Shown: positions 33,489 through 45,106 of the stretch, in pieces
How positions within the stretch are numbered: position 1 is the stretch's first letter
Layout: every line of letters begins with the position of its first letter
Source of the DNA: Arenicola marina
Lineage: Eukaryota > Annelida > Polychaeta > Arenicolidae
Length of the DNA: 64,000 nucleotides
Reading direction: 5' to 3'
Assembly: GCA_964019135.1 (NCBI GenBank)
Contig: OZ025256.1
Coordinates: forward strand, 1,488,001-1,552,000
Program-made: the position numbers and the translations under genes
The notes under the pieces: generated by a model
Database searches by the model: none
Told to the model about the DNA's origin: nothing
Seen by the model: only the letters and a program-made list of their open reading frames with translations

Positions 33489-34355
33489 CTAGGTGAAAAC
33501 ACTCGGCACCCCATTGTCTGAGGCTGGACAGTCTTTTACCAGGCATCGATAGCCTGTTCCTCTTGTCCAGTTGCGAAAAAGGAAGATTCGACCTGCTGAG
33601 CCAGAGGCCTCCGCCAAGCGGTGCATCGCGTTCCAGGGGATGTCTTGCATGTCGCTGAAGATGTCGTCCCAGGCCAGAGTCTCTGAGCCGTCGGGCTCTG
33701 AGGTCGAGGTGGTGAGCGATCGGCCTACACCCTCCATGGGACGCGAGCCTGCTTCTGTAGCAACCCCCGGCACTGCGACGTTGATATACTTAATATACTC
33801 GAAAACCACTTAGAGAGATTCAGGCGGATATATTTACCTGCTCTCAGGTCGACTGTCAGATAAGTCATGACACTTATTTTTTGTAAGAGACAACGACATT
33901 ATGCTGCCTGCTTCGCTAATCTTCCGTTCTTGGGTGTCGCGCAAGTTACACTAGTTACACTAGGCTGTGAAATTTGAGCCCCTGTGCTGACTGGCATGTC
34001 AGAACTTACTTCATTGCGATGGTTACTTTGGAGTCCAATGGCTGATACAATCTGATGCAATGGACCGCTCTTGTATCTTGGACTCAATGACGACCATTGG
34101 CACGGAAGATGGCGCAGAAGTGTTCACATCGTATTTCCGCCAGTTTGGGCAACTGCAGGACGGTATATTCACTGTTCGCCGTGTTTCGCGATCAAAGCCA
34201 CATCCGCCATCCTGCAACAGCACAACGTTGCTTTATATTTATACCTTCATTACAATAGGAAACTCTCCTATCCTGTCATATCCAGAGATCAAGCATTCCA
34301 ACCCTGCACCCCCTCCAAAAAGAAATGAAGGCTACCAGGCAAATTCTTAACTTAC

Positions 34356-34511
34356 CAGTCCAGTTTCTTCCAATTTTCGCAGCTATGGGTTTCAAGGCCA
34401 AGTTCCGCATGCCGGACTTCAAGTATCCGGGGGATGAGGAGTTCCACAAGACTTCGTTGTCGCGCACAAGCCCAACAAAAATCTCCGTTTCCTCAATATT
34501 GAGCGTGGTGT
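34356..34511 (-). pseudogene. MADF-domain exon, copy 2
   Basis: Same 156-nt exon, acceptor and donor as 27890-28045, with a handful of substitutions (for example KNG to KIG in the AAKxGRNW segment). It lies in a duplicated block of about 0.9 kb. Copy 2 lacks the 900 bp between copy 1 and the TNNGIERQN fragment. Confidence 0.75.
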
Positions 34512-34814
34512 CTGTAAACGACAGGACGGCATATTCACCGTTCGCCGTGTTTCGCGATCATGACTATGGCGTCCGGTCCGTCGCTTTACAAGTGCAGCAG
34601 TGTGCGCAGACGAATGTGATCCACAAGGTATCGAGGTCTATTCTGTAGGAAGTCAGGCAGTTCTGCGTTGTAGCTGGAGTCCAAGGACCAGTACTTAATG
34701 TTCAGCTGGACATATCTGAAAGGAAAAGTGCGATCTTATATCTATTAATATGCAAACGACACGAAGTATGAAATTTAATGTTTTGCCCGTACCCACGTAA
34801 CGTAACTCGCTAGA

Positions 34815-34975
34815 AAGGAAGTTCTCCATCAATACGGTCATCATGCCTGAGAGCTTGGTTTCCATCCTTTTGGCAAGGTGTTCATATTTGAACGTACGAT
34901 TTTGACGCTCAATTCCATTGTTTGTTGAGACATAGACGAGTTAACCTCCATCTCGGTAGGCTTCGACCCGTTTTA
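34815..34975 (-). pseudogene. Transposase-derived fragment (TNNGIERQN), copy 2
   Basis: Duplicate of 29244-29430. The DNA runs collinear with copy 1 from 34699 to about 35085, then skips the section equivalent to 29515-29690. Confidence 0.6.
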
Positions 34976-35554
34976 TGACATATAAATATCTGTGGTCAGT
35001 TCGGTCATTAGCCGACTACATTGGGATGGATTTAACACACAATGTAGCTATTGATTTGGTGTGTTTAAACTAATTGCTTGAATGTTTTGTGTTGTGAAAC
35101 ACCATTCTTGATATTGGCGCACCACCGCTGCCACGCTTGCATTCGGTGAAATTCACATTTGTAAGATTTGCAAACTGAAATAACAAAACGTAAATAAATA
35201 TTTGCAGCATCGGATAGTTTACAACTGTTCACTTCGATATAATATCGAAATACAAACAATTTCTCCCTCTCCGTAAACTGCGTTCCAGGCCTCTATGCAG
35301 CCTTTGTTATTGATTGAGGGTCGAAGGACGCAACAAGTACAAACGCGTCACGTCACGGCGATATCTGGGAAACGGTTTAAGTAGTGTTAAGATGAGAACA
35401 TGTCACGTCAAAAATTCTAGTTCTTGATAATGCCTAAGGTTAAGAGATTGTGTGTCGTCCTGGGTTACGAATTGAGCAATCACACAGTAGCCCACATTTC
35501 GTGCGAACGCAGAGAAAGAACTATACTTTATTGACTTACTCGCTTGATTGCTTA

Positions 35555-35650
35555 CTTTCAGGGTTTTCGATAAACATGTACTGAACGTGTTGTTTAACCA
35601 TCTTTGACTGAAACAGAACCGGTTTGACACGACATGGCCCCGGGATCTTG
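35555..35650 (+). mobile_element. Retroelement 3'-UTR fragment
   Basis: Relative of 22540-22700: TTTCAGGGTTTTCGATAAAC ... GACACGACATGGCCCCGGGA. Confidence 0.5.
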
Positions 35651-36008
35651 AATCATTAAGATGGCTCGTGATACATCGCAGGGCTTCGATGCTAAGCTTC
35701 ACTTCTTCAGTAGCTCTTTGATGCGGCATTGTGGTATCAATGATCTTCAAGGAAAGAGGTACGTGGTCCTAAGGCAATTGCGCCACCTCGAAATTCGATC
35801 ATACCTCGGAGTCAAGGTTAACGACTGCGAACCGCGTCAGCCTGCCTGTGCGACGGGTTTTCAGAAATAAGTGGCAAGATTATTAGTAACTTGATGCACA
35901 GACATGTAATGTACACCGCAGTATATATATAGAGAGAGAGAGATCCATTAATATCAAATAGCAATGAACCTGATCATAGTTCAGCATTTCCAGTACGGCC
36001 GGATGTGG

Positions 36009-36178
36009 CACCAATTCTCATCAATTTAGGACAGATTATTACTATCGAAATGTGGTAGTTCCATCATCATATCCCAAGCAGGTTTACTCGACACAATGTA
36101 CTGATGATGACAGGAAATGTTATTGACTTGAGGAGTCTTAAAATAAATTATGGAGATAAAGCGCTTAAAACAGCACTA
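36009..36178 (-). repeat. Duplicate of the SGNH 3' flank
   Basis: Matches 32211-32383: AATTTAGGACAGATT, CGAAATGTGGTAGTTCCATC, GTACTGATGATGACAGGAAA and TAAAATAAATTATGGAGAT, ending AAGCGCTTAAAACAGCAC where the SGNH coding sequence would begin. Confidence 0.8.
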
Positions 36179-36265
36179 ATTTGAAAACCGTGTTACGGCA
36201 CCCGATACGATGTTCATTTTGTGGGCGCGTTATTATGGCCATGTTATTAGAGTATATTTGCCCAG

Positions 36266-36312
36266 GCACTCACCGCGAGCGCTCTGGCCCACTGAGCTAT
36301 CGGGCCGGCCCC
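36266..36312 (-). mobile_element. SINE head fragment
   Basis: The minus strand reads GGGGCCGGCCCGATAGCTCA and GTGGGCCAGAGCGCTCGC, the box-A head of the SINE at 5473. Body and tail are missing. Confidence 0.75.
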
Positions 36313-36888
36313 ACAATAGGGAGGTGATCGGGTTATAGAATACTGTTGCAATACTGAGGTATATGCCGACCGTCGGTACTGGAAAAAATCGATCGAGTTA
36401 GGGAGGCGATCGGGTTAGGGAGGTGGTCGGGCAGGGAGGGTTTACTGTATAATATAAGTTAAACTACTCAAACAGTTGTTCCCGCTAATTTAAACAAATC
36501 TGCATAGCATAATAATTTGAAATTTAGCGTTAACATTTAACAGAACTATAAACATTTGCTTCGAAATGAAATGGTAAATCTGGCAGAAAAGGTATTCTTT
36601 TGCTGGACAAATGACATTTGGATATTTTGGTCAATCTCTTTTCTAGAAGCATCGCTTGCGAGCATGTTGAAACTTACAATAGAATTCAAGCACCCTCAAG
36701 GGAAAAATAATTTATTATTAATGGCTGTGTATTCTTCCAATGGAACAAATATGAAAAATTAGCATGGTTTTAAGTGAAATCTGGACTATACTGCCAGGTT
36801 TCATCATATTATAGACATATTTTGAAGAAAATGGTACAACAATAAATCAATAACCGTCCTGGTGCCAGAGAAAGTAGTTAACAAAGCA

Positions 36889-38290
36889 CTACTGCAGAAT
36901 TTTCAGCGTGCTATTCTTGATGAATTCTCTCCACTCCTTCCACGGCAGAGTCACATCCCCGTCTTCATACGACACGATGATCTCTTTGGCGGAGACCTTT
37001 GTTACAGCACCTGAAAGTTGTGTTATGATGCATTGTATCAAGCTGATATCCTGTGTCATACATGACTATCCATGCCAATTAGTAGATTAACGGCCCATTT
37101 ATCTCGTACACCCGAGACCATGCAGTTTTCACTAGCTTACCCAATGTTGCGAAACACCGATATAATGCCTTACTTTGTGACCGGAAGGCTTGTATTCTGT
37201 TTGCCTTCTGAGAAATAACACATAACAGATTTTATTCATTACTTCGTGACATGAAGACTTGTATTTCTTGAAAAACGTAACTTCATGCGCAACTCACCAT
37301 GGAACAACTTGTTTTCTCCCTCAACATTCCAGATTTGAATTACTTGTTTCCCAACAAGCTGCTTCTTCGCCCTGGGAAAGAAAGTCAGACATCCATTCTT
37401 TACTGCGTTCCCTCATTGCTTCATGAAAACGAAGAGACAATGTAAGCAATATGAAAATTAAGTGAAGGTGTTACCGTAATTTGTCTTTGTCCTGAACAAG
37501 TATTACGGTATTGTGGGTATGAAATGTAAACTCCTGCTTAGTATATTTGTTTCCCACGTCCGTTCAATACGCGCAGTGGTAACCCTCAATTTTAGTTTGT
37601 GTAACTATCAAGGGCGTGTGTCCGGACACCGGAGAAGCTATTTTGTTTACAAACATGCAAAGCGATTCACTTGCTGTCCTTTCTCTCCTCCTCGTGAGGC
37701 TTTTTTTTTTCTCTTCATCTGCAATCAATATCAAACACAGGGGTGAATACATAATTAGACGAATAGGTTGAAGTGACAAAACGATACAGACGCCTCCACT
37801 ATTTGTTTCGGTTGTGTGGATACAATTATTATGACCTACAGACTTTACAACAAATAAAATGTCCAAAATAAATTAGTTCTACCAACTTTTCATCAACACA
37901 TTTTGCCATTCACATGGGAACTTACATCAATAATTGTTTCCGTTTCAAACTCCATCAGGTCGGTCTTATCTGGCGCCTAGAGCATCAAATAATCAGCAGC
38001 GTTATTACGTCAGCAGCATTTATAACCTGTGAACTGCTACGTGGCGGCCTATGTTTTGCAAAATGTACGACTCATAGACAGCTCAGCTATCAAAAACACT
38101 TTCTAACCATACAGCCGACATTTAAAACCAGTAATTATTCTGTTCATGTAGCTGTCCGTGCAAAACGTCAAGGTTGAAACCTGCTAAACCGCTTATTTTT
38201 ACTTCAAAGAAAATATGTTTTACGAAATAACGCAGCATGAATTTGGTTTGAAAAAGTATCAGTTGGGAAAACGATAAATATCAACTCACC
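36889..38290 (-). CDS. Tudor-like C-terminal exons spliced to a KDZ remnant
   Basis: Minus strand. The KDZ-like frame ends FYDLGQSLDLFAAMQQ at 38290, directly before GTGAGT. It joins in phase 0 to a 51-nt exon (37976-37926, APDKTDLMEFETETIID) between CTCTAG and GTAAGT. Next is a 17-nt microexon (37491-37475, DKDKL plus two bases, between TTCAG and GTAAC), then a 74-nt exon (37371-37298, AKKQLVGKQVIQIWNVEGEN, KLFH). The terminal exon is 122 nt (37010-36889, AVTKVSAKEIIVSYEDGDVT, LPWKEWREFIKNSTLKILQ, stop). All phases agree. The last two exons resemble a Tudor/PWWP-type SH3-like barrel (LVGK.V...W..EGE..LF.G.V..V....I.V.YEDGD). AATAAA lies about 175 bp downstream (36716-36711). The upstream KDZ part has a frameshift and stop, so the true start of this transcript is unknown. 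Confidence 0.65.
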
Positions 38291-38836
38291 TGTTGCATAG
38301 CAGCAAAAAGATCAAGAGACTGTCCAAGGTCATAAAATATATCTTCGGGAGCCGTCTGCAAATGGGTGTACATGAAACAACTGCAGTATTTCCGCCCTTC
38401 AATGACATTAATAATATGACATTTATAGCAATGACCATGCGATGGGCCAAACCGTATAAATAAATGGGTAGACCCCTTTCCCTCCACGTCAGGATACTTA
38501 CGACACTATTGTCCTGGCAGAACATCGTCAAACTCATATGCCCTAAGTTTTAGGAGTCCTTTCTAAATCAATAGAAAATGAGCGCGTCTGCCTAATTTGC
38601 GCACCGTCAGGTCGACAAATGTAGGCCATGTCGTGCTTCGGTGGATTATAGGACTTAGAGGTTGGCATTGCCTCTTCTGCGGGGACATCTTCTGCATGGA
38701 GAACCCTGACGAACGTGCTTACATAGTTTAGCATTTCCAGCACGGCCGGATGTGGCACTTCCTCTTCTAGAGAGGCACACAACAGCGGTACCCAGTTCAG
38801 GATTGACGCTTTTGTGTTGCTCGCACGAGGCATCAC
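38290..38836 (-). pseudogene. KDZ transposase fragment, array copy A
   Basis: Minus strand: LEMLNYVSTFVRVLHAEDV, SYNPPKHDMAYICRPDGAQI, then after a frame change FGPSHGHCYKCHIINVIEGR and MYTHLQTAPEDIFYDLG. These blocks match Kyakuja-Dileera-Zisupton transposases (YNPP.. ; CYGFHII..EGRKD ; TAPE.IFYDFACSL). Compared with copies B and C it has one extra T in CTAAGTTTTAGG (38542-38553) and a 3-nt loss near 38500. It preserves the uninterrupted ATGTACACCCATTTG site, lacking the LTR seen in B and C. Confidence 0.75.
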
Positions 38837-39099
38837 CCGCGACTATGCGCGACAAACAAACGGCATAAAGATATGGGCAAACGTCACAGAATACAGACTC
38901 CCAAGCGCGAACCACAGCAGACCAAACACAGCCATGGATCCTTAATTAAGTATGGCGACTATGCGCGACAAACAAACGGGGTAAATGTATGGGCCACCGT
39001 GTCGCACAACACAGACACCACGCTCGACCCACAGCAAATGAGATACAGCAATGGATGCCAAAGATTGGCGAAACGGGCAAACCAAACCGTTGACCGAAC

Positions 39100-39465
39100 G
39101 TCTGAGCTACTGTGCATATTGCAGTGCCAGCCGAATCTTTCACGAGAAAAGATTTTTGTTTCCGTTCGTTCCACTTGTGTATAAAGAACTGCTAAAAACA
39201 TGAAGTGAGCTTGATTCATGGGTTTAGCGCTGTGCTTGATACCCTGTGACTGTTAAATTGTTCACATATTGATGTGTCCACTCCTTCCATGCCTAAGAGT
39301 CGGCTAATCTTGTAGTTTGAAAAACACAGAATACCCATTAAATGTTTAATGGAATGTACGTGTCCGATTGTGGTAACGGCTCCTCCGGTTCATGTTCTAC
39401 CACTTCCAAAACTCAAGAGACCATCCAAGGTCATAAAATATATCTTCGGGAGCCGTCTCCAAATG
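39100..39465 (-). pseudogene. KDZ transposase C-terminal region, copy B
   Basis: Continues copy B across the LTR insertion: THLETAPEDIFYDLGWSLEF, then frame-broken sequence, then SICEQFN-like codons and HFMFLAVLYTQVERTET (39219-39111). This is the NTS.CEQFNS..Q..K region of KDZ proteins. A 10-bp deletion relative to copies C and D breaks the CEQFNSLLQGIK stretch. Confidence 0.65.
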
Positions 39466-39470
39466 GGTGT

Positions 39471-40972
39471 GTGTGAAGTCCACCCCTTTGGTGTCAATTA
39501 ATTATTGGTAATTAATCAACTGATCGACCACCAAGTACAAAGGGAGTGAACTACAGGGACAGTTGCGACTGGATAGGTCGGTCCGGCCAGGGCGTGTACG
39601 GTCTCCTGGGCTTGGGCCTTATCTTCGAATAAACAATGGGCAGAGTCGGAAGTGAATCAGATTCTATGGCTTTATTATGATATTCCAACAAATCAATAAA
39701 TACAGATCAAAAGACAAAATAGTACTTCTCGTTTCCAATGGTTAAAATATAAATGTCGTCATCTAAATAATGGAGGTATTCCATTGTGAACTGATTGAAC
39801 ATTTCTGTAATTTGCGATAATCCGGGTAAACTAATACTAAATAATCCAAAGTAATCCAAAGTGAGTAGTAATCCGACGTAATCCAAAATAATCCAAAGTG
39901 AAAAGTAATCCGAAGTAATCCAAAATAATCCAAAGTGAAAAGTAATCCGAAGTAATCCAAAATAATCCAAAGTGAAAAGTAATCCGAAGTAATCCAAAAT
40001 AATCCAAAGTGAATAAACACCAAACGATATTCCAAGTAAAGTGAGTAATTGGAACAATTGAACTGAGTGGTAATCCTAATGAATAAAACTAAGTCATATT
40101 CCAAGTGAATAACACAACTAACAATAATCCTCGCCAATAATCCAGGTGATAATCCAAAGTGTAAATCCAACTAGCTCTCCTCTCGGACCGCTAACAGTAG
40201 CGTTCCCACAATATAAAATATAAAATACTTTCCAAGTTATGCTCGCATCATTTCGCTTGATCCAACTTGTTATGTTACTTCCTCTCCCTCTGCTGTAAAA
40301 CTGTTCTCTCCTCTCCTGCGTCGGGCGGCGGGTTTTTTATGGGGGATCCGGATGTCACTCCAGATTTTAGGCTCCTCCCATCGGGAAGGCGGCTGGTCGG
40401 ACTACCCTCACACACCCTGTACCGCCTGTCGGCACGACGCCACAAATTGTCCCTCTATCTAAAGATTAGGGAAGAACTAAATCCGTCCGGGGCGATAGGG
40501 CGCGGTCGCCTGTGCCTGGCACTGGCTATCACACGCTATACGCCCTGTATCACCACCCCTCCCCCTCACACCACCTGTATACGGGATCCAGACTTTGGAC
40601 CGGCGTCAGGATTAGATATCCCCAGGCATCTATTACTCGGTAGAAAACACATCATGCGGGATCCTGACGGAGTGTGGGATGGGGTGGTGTGAACGAACGG
40701 GGGAGCTATGCTGTGGTAGGGGTAAGACCAGTCTTCCGGATCTGGCTACCACACAATAAATACTGCTTTCATAACTGCGTAATAGACATTGCCAGCAATC
40801 TAACATAGTGCGTAAATATTACAATATTAATGTGCTATGGTAATAAACACAGACCATGCTCAAACTAATAATTGCGTAAATATGAATCGATTACAAATTG
40901 ATTAATAAATGAATAAGAAAATACCACAAAATAAAGGCGAGGTCGGAGAAAGGCCCGAGCGAGACCTTTACA
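39471..40972 (-). mobile_element. Solo-LTR-like insertion, 1,502 bp (in copy B)
   Basis: On the minus strand it begins TGTAAAGGTCTCGC and ends GGACTTCACAC, flanked by ACACC on both sides (plus strand GGTGT at 39466-39470 and 40973-40977). The KDZ copies A (38.36 kb) and D (46.69 kb) carry the uninterrupted sequence. It contains AATAAAGCCATAGAATC near 39665, consistent with an LTR polyadenylation signal, and an internal array of TAATCCAAAGTGAAAAG units. Open frames of 116-141 codons inside are not recognisable proteins. Confidence 0.8.
39836..40015 (+). repeat. AATCCAAA-type minisatellite inside the LTR
   Basis: Units of GTAATCCGAAGTAATCCAAA and ATAATCCAAAGTGAAAA recur about every 37 bp, four to five times. 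The same array is at 43410-43585. The minus-strand frames of 116-136 codons that cross it encode only the repeated WITSDYFSLWIILDYFGL. Confidence 0.9.
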
Positions 40973-41614
40973 GGTGTACATGAAACAACTGCAGTATTTC
41001 CGCCCTTCAATGACATTAATAATATGACATTTATAGCAATGACGATGCGATGGGCCAAACTGTATTGATAAATGGGTAGACCCCTGTCTCTCCACGTCAG
41101 GATACTGTTTAGGACAATATTGTCCTGGCAGAACATCGTCAAACTCATATGCCCTAAGTTTAGGAGTCCTTTCTAAATCAATAGAAAATGAGCGCGTCTG
41201 CCTAATTTGCGCACCGTCAGGTCGATAAATGTAGGCCCTGTCGTGCTTCGGTGGATTATAGGACCCAGATGTTGGCATTGCCTCTTCCGCGGGGACATCT
41301 TCTGCATGGAGAACCCTGACGAACGTGCTTACATTATTCAGCATTTCCAGCACGGCCGGAGGTGGCACTTCCTCTTCTAAAAGGCACACAACAACGGTAC
41401 CTAGTTCAGGATTGACACCTTTGAGTTGCTCGCAAGAGGCATCACCCGCGACTATGCGCAACAAACACACGACATAAAGATATGGGCAAACGTCACAGAA
41501 TACAGACTCCCAAGCGCGAGCCACAGCAGACAAGACAAAGCCATGTTTTGTGCAGACATGGAGCGGCGGGGATTGGTGGGGGGGGGGGGGGGGCGGGTGA
41601 TGGGGGTTGATCAA
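40973..41614 (-). pseudogene. KDZ transposase fragment, array copy B
   Basis: The 249-codon minus frame (41614-40865) includes SGSYNPPKHDRAYIYRPDGA, DDVLPGQYCPKQYPDV, FGPSHRHCYKCHIINVIEGR and CFMYT, then runs into the LTR (CKGLARAF..). It is the best-preserved copy of the central KDZ region. The first about 60 codons derive from the adjacent repeat and a G run, not from KDZ. Confidence 0.8.
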
Positions 41615-42109
41615 ATACCCACCAGCACTTTTATTAAAACGTATTTGATGAGGTCAGCATTTGATAAATTACCGAACATTGGTATGAATGATTCCTAAGT
41701 TGCATCATAATAACCAGAGATAAGTGTATACTACGAGCTAGAGTAAACAATTACGTATTTGACTAACGACTTTTGCCTGTATGATATTACAGTGTCCTTA
41801 TCATTATATTAGTAAATGTAATCGGTACAGCAGGACGTTTCTGACGCACCTGATTTAAACGATTTGCAACACATATGAAAACGTCCCAGGTTACGTGGAA
41901 CACATTGTTTCTTTGTCTTCTGGCCTCTTCTGCCGGCAAGCTCTTTGTGGTGATTCCGGATCCATGTCTAAAATGTCAAATTGCAGCAATAATATTTCAT
42001 AAAAGTATTATTTTCACTGACGTGCTCATATAATATACCAATATATCAAAGTCCTGTTCTAATGCTAAATGACCCGGCCAGATAGCATGTCAACATCGAT
42101 TTAACATTG

Positions 42110-42620
42110 ATTAAAGATATTGACAACCGTGTCACAGAACACAGGCCATTACCATAACAGAGAAGATACAGCAATGGATCCCTAATTAAGCATGGCAAGG
42201 CCTTACCCGCGACTATGGGCGACAAAAAACGGCATAACTATATGGGCAACCGTTTCACAGAACACAGACCATAACCATAACAGACAAGATACAACAATGG
42301 ATCCTTCATTAAGAATAGCGATGTATCGCCCGCGATTATGCGCCACGCAAAATGATCCTACAGCAGATACAACAATGGATCCCTAATTAAGCATGGCGAG
42401 GCATCGCCCGTGACTATGCGCTACGCAAAACGGCATAAATATATGGGCAACCGTGTCACATTACACAGGCCATAACAGTCGGGATACATCAATGGATCCT
42501 TCGTTAAGAATGGCGAGGCATCGCCCGCGACTGCGCGACAAAAAACGGCATAAATATATGGACCACCGTGTCACAGAATACTCTCAAGCGCGATCCACAG
42601 CAAACGAAATACAGCAATGG
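42110..42620 (+). repeat. Diverged about 115-bp tandem repeat
   Basis: Units carry ATATGGGCAACCGTGTCACA, GATACAACAATGGATCC(C/T)T, AATTAAGCATGGCGAGGC and CGCCCGCGACTATGCGC. Starts lie near 42117, 42236, 42437 and 42552. The same units recur at 45690-46120 and singly near 38870, 38980, 47200 and 47320, flanking each KDZ remnant. ORFs of 64-174 codons here are repeat translations. Confidence 0.8.
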
Positions 42621-43037
42621 ATGCCAAAGATGGCGAAACGGGCAAACCAAACCGTTGGGCGAACGTCTGAGCTACTGCGCATATTGCAGTGCCAGCCGAA
42701 TCTTTCACGAGAAAAGATTTCTGTTTCCGTTCGTTCCACTTGTGTATAAAGAACTGCTAAAAACATGAAGTGAGCTTGATTCATGGGTTTAGCGCTGTGC
42801 TTGATACCCTGAAGGAGACTGTTAAATTGTTCACATATTGATGTGTTCACTCCTTCCATACCTAAGAGTCAGCTAATCTTGTAGTTTGAAAAACACATGA
42901 GAATACCCATTAAATGTTTAATGGAATGTACGTGTCCGATTGTGGTAACGGCTCCTCCGGTTCATGTTATACCACTTCGAAAACTCAAGAGACCATCCAA
43001 GGTCATAAAATATATCTTCGGGAGCCGTCTCCAAATG
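42584..43037 (-). pseudogene. KDZ transposase C-terminal region, copy C
   Basis: Minus frame MEGVNTSICEQFNSLLQGIK, HSAKPMNQAHFMFLAVLY and TQVERTE. This is the KDZ C-terminal block (NTSVCEQFNS.LQ.IK...M.Q.HF). The upstream part to 43037 is frame-broken and resumes copy C beyond LTR2. Confidence 0.75.
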
Positions 43038-43042
43038 GGTGT

Positions 43043-44544
43043 GTGTGAAGTTCACCCATTTGGTGTCAATTAATTATTGTTAATTAATCAACTGATCGAC
43101 CACCAAGTACAAAGGGAGTGAACTACAGGGACAGTTGCGACTGGATAGGTCGGTCCGGCCAGGGCGTGTACGGTCTCCTGAGCTTGGGCCTTATCTTCGA
43201 ATAAAGAATGGGCAGAGTCGGAAGTGAATCAGATTCTATGGCTTTATTATGATATTCCAACAAATCAATAAATACAGATCAAAAGACAAAATAATATTTC
43301 TCGTTTCCAATGGTTAAAATATAAATGTCGTCATCTAAATAATGGAGGTATTCCATTGTGAACTGATTGAACATTTCTGTAATTTGTGATAATCCGGGTA
43401 AATTAATACTAAATAATCCAAAGTAATCCAAAGTGAGTAGTAATCCGACGTAATCCAAAATAATCCAAAGTGAAAAGTAATCCGAAGTAATCCAAAATAA
43501 TCCAAAATGAAAAGTAATCCGAAGTAATCCAAAATAATCCAAAATGAAAAGTAATCCGAAGTAATCCAAAATAATCCAAAGTGGATAAAAACCAAACGAT
43601 ATTCCAAGTAAAGTGAGTAATTGGAACAAATGAACTGAGTGGTAATCCAAATGAATAAAACTAAGCCATATTCCAAGTGAATAACACAACTAACAATAAT
43701 CCACGCCAATAATCCAGGTGATAATCCAAAGTGTAAATCCAACTAGCTCTCCTCTCGGACCGCTAACAGTAGCGTTCCCACAATATAAAATATAAAATAC
43801 TTTCCAAGTTATGCTCGCATCATTTCGCTTGATCCAACTTATTATGTTACTTCCTCTCACTCTGCTGTAAAACTGTTCTCTCCTCTCCTGCGTCGGGCGG
43901 CGGGGTTTTTATGGGGGATCCGGATGTCACTCCAGATTTTAGGCTCCTCCCATCGGGAAGGCGGCTGGTCGGACTACCCTCACACACCCTGTACCGCCTG
44001 TCGGCACGACGCCACAAATTGTCCCTCTATCTAAAGATTAGGGAAGAACTAAATCCGTCCGGGGCGATAGGGCGCGGTCGCCTGTGCCTGGCACTGGCTA
44101 TCACACGCTATACGCCCTGTATCACCACCCCTCCCCCTCACACCACCTGTATACGGAATCCAGACTTTGGACCGGCGTCAGGATTAGATATCCCCAGGCA
44201 TCTATTACTCGGTAGAAAACACATCATGCGGGATCCCGACGGAGTGTGGGATGGGGTGGTGTGAACGAACGGGGGAGCTATGCTGTGGTAGGGGTAAGAC
44301 CAGTCTTCCGGATCTGGCTACCACACAATAAATACTGCTTTCATAACTGCGTAATAGACATTGCCAGCAATCTAACATTGTGCGTAAATATTAAAATATT
44401 AATGTGCTATGGTCATTAACACAGACCATGCTCAAACTAATAATTGCGTAAATATGAATCGATTACAAATTGATTAATAAATGAATAAGAAAATACAACA
44501 AAATAAAGGCGAGGTCGGAGAGAGGCCCGAGCGAGACCTTTACA
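43043..44544 (-). mobile_element. Solo-LTR-like insertion, 1,502 bp (in copy C)
   Basis: Same length, ends and ACACC duplication as 39471-40972, displaced by exactly 3,572 bp. The two copies arose by tandem duplication of the host unit, not by two insertions: flanks, target site and internal repeat count all match. Confidence 0.8.
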
Positions 44545-45106
44545 GGTGTACATGAAACAACTGCAGTATTTCCGCCCGTCAATGACATTAATAATATGAC
44601 ATTTATAGCAATGACGATGCGATGGGCCAAACTGTATTGATAAATGGGTAGACCCCTGTCTCTCCACGTCAGGATACTGTTTAGGACAATATTGTCCTGG
44701 CAGAACATCGTCAAACTCATATGTCCTAAGTTTAGGAGTCCTTTCTAAATCAATAGAAAATGAGCGCGTCTGCCTAATTTGCGCACCGTCAGGTCGATAA
44801 ATGTAGGCCCTGTCGTGCTTCGGTGGATTATAGGACCCAGATGTTGGCATTGCCTCTTCCGCGGGGACATCTTCTGCATGGAGAACCCTGACGAACGTGC
44901 TTACATTATTCAGTATTTCCAGCACGGCCGGAGGTGGCACTTCCTCTTCTAAAAAGGCACACAACAACGGTACCTAGTTCAGGATTGACACCTTTGAGTT
45001 GCTCGCAAGAGGCATCACCCGCGACTATGCGCGACAAACACACGACATAAAGATATGGGCAAACGTCACCGAATACTGACTCCCAAGCGCGAGCCACAGC
45101 AGACAA
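44545..45106 (-). pseudogene. KDZ transposase fragment, array copy C
   Basis: The 176-codon frame (44967-44437) repeats the copy B central region almost exactly (YNPPKHDRAYIYRPDGAQIR; CYKCHIINVIDGR) and likewise ends in LTR sequence. Confidence 0.8.

Noticed and set aside
39707..40170. ORFs of 116 and 135 codons rich in LDYFGLL/WITSDYF repeats
   Set aside because: Translation of the AATCCAAA minisatellite inside the solo LTR; recurs identically in the duplicate.
40267..40692. 141-codon plus-strand ORF duplicated at 43911
   Set aside because: Conserved only because the whole LTR is duplicated. No domain, and it lies in the noncoding insertion.
42110..42620. CRISPR-like array
   Set aside because: Units are about 115 bp and diverge gradually along their length; there are no short invariant repeats with unique spacers, and the DNA is eukaryotic. 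The 25-bp and 44-bp repeats elsewhere are directly abutting tandem repeats with no spacers.
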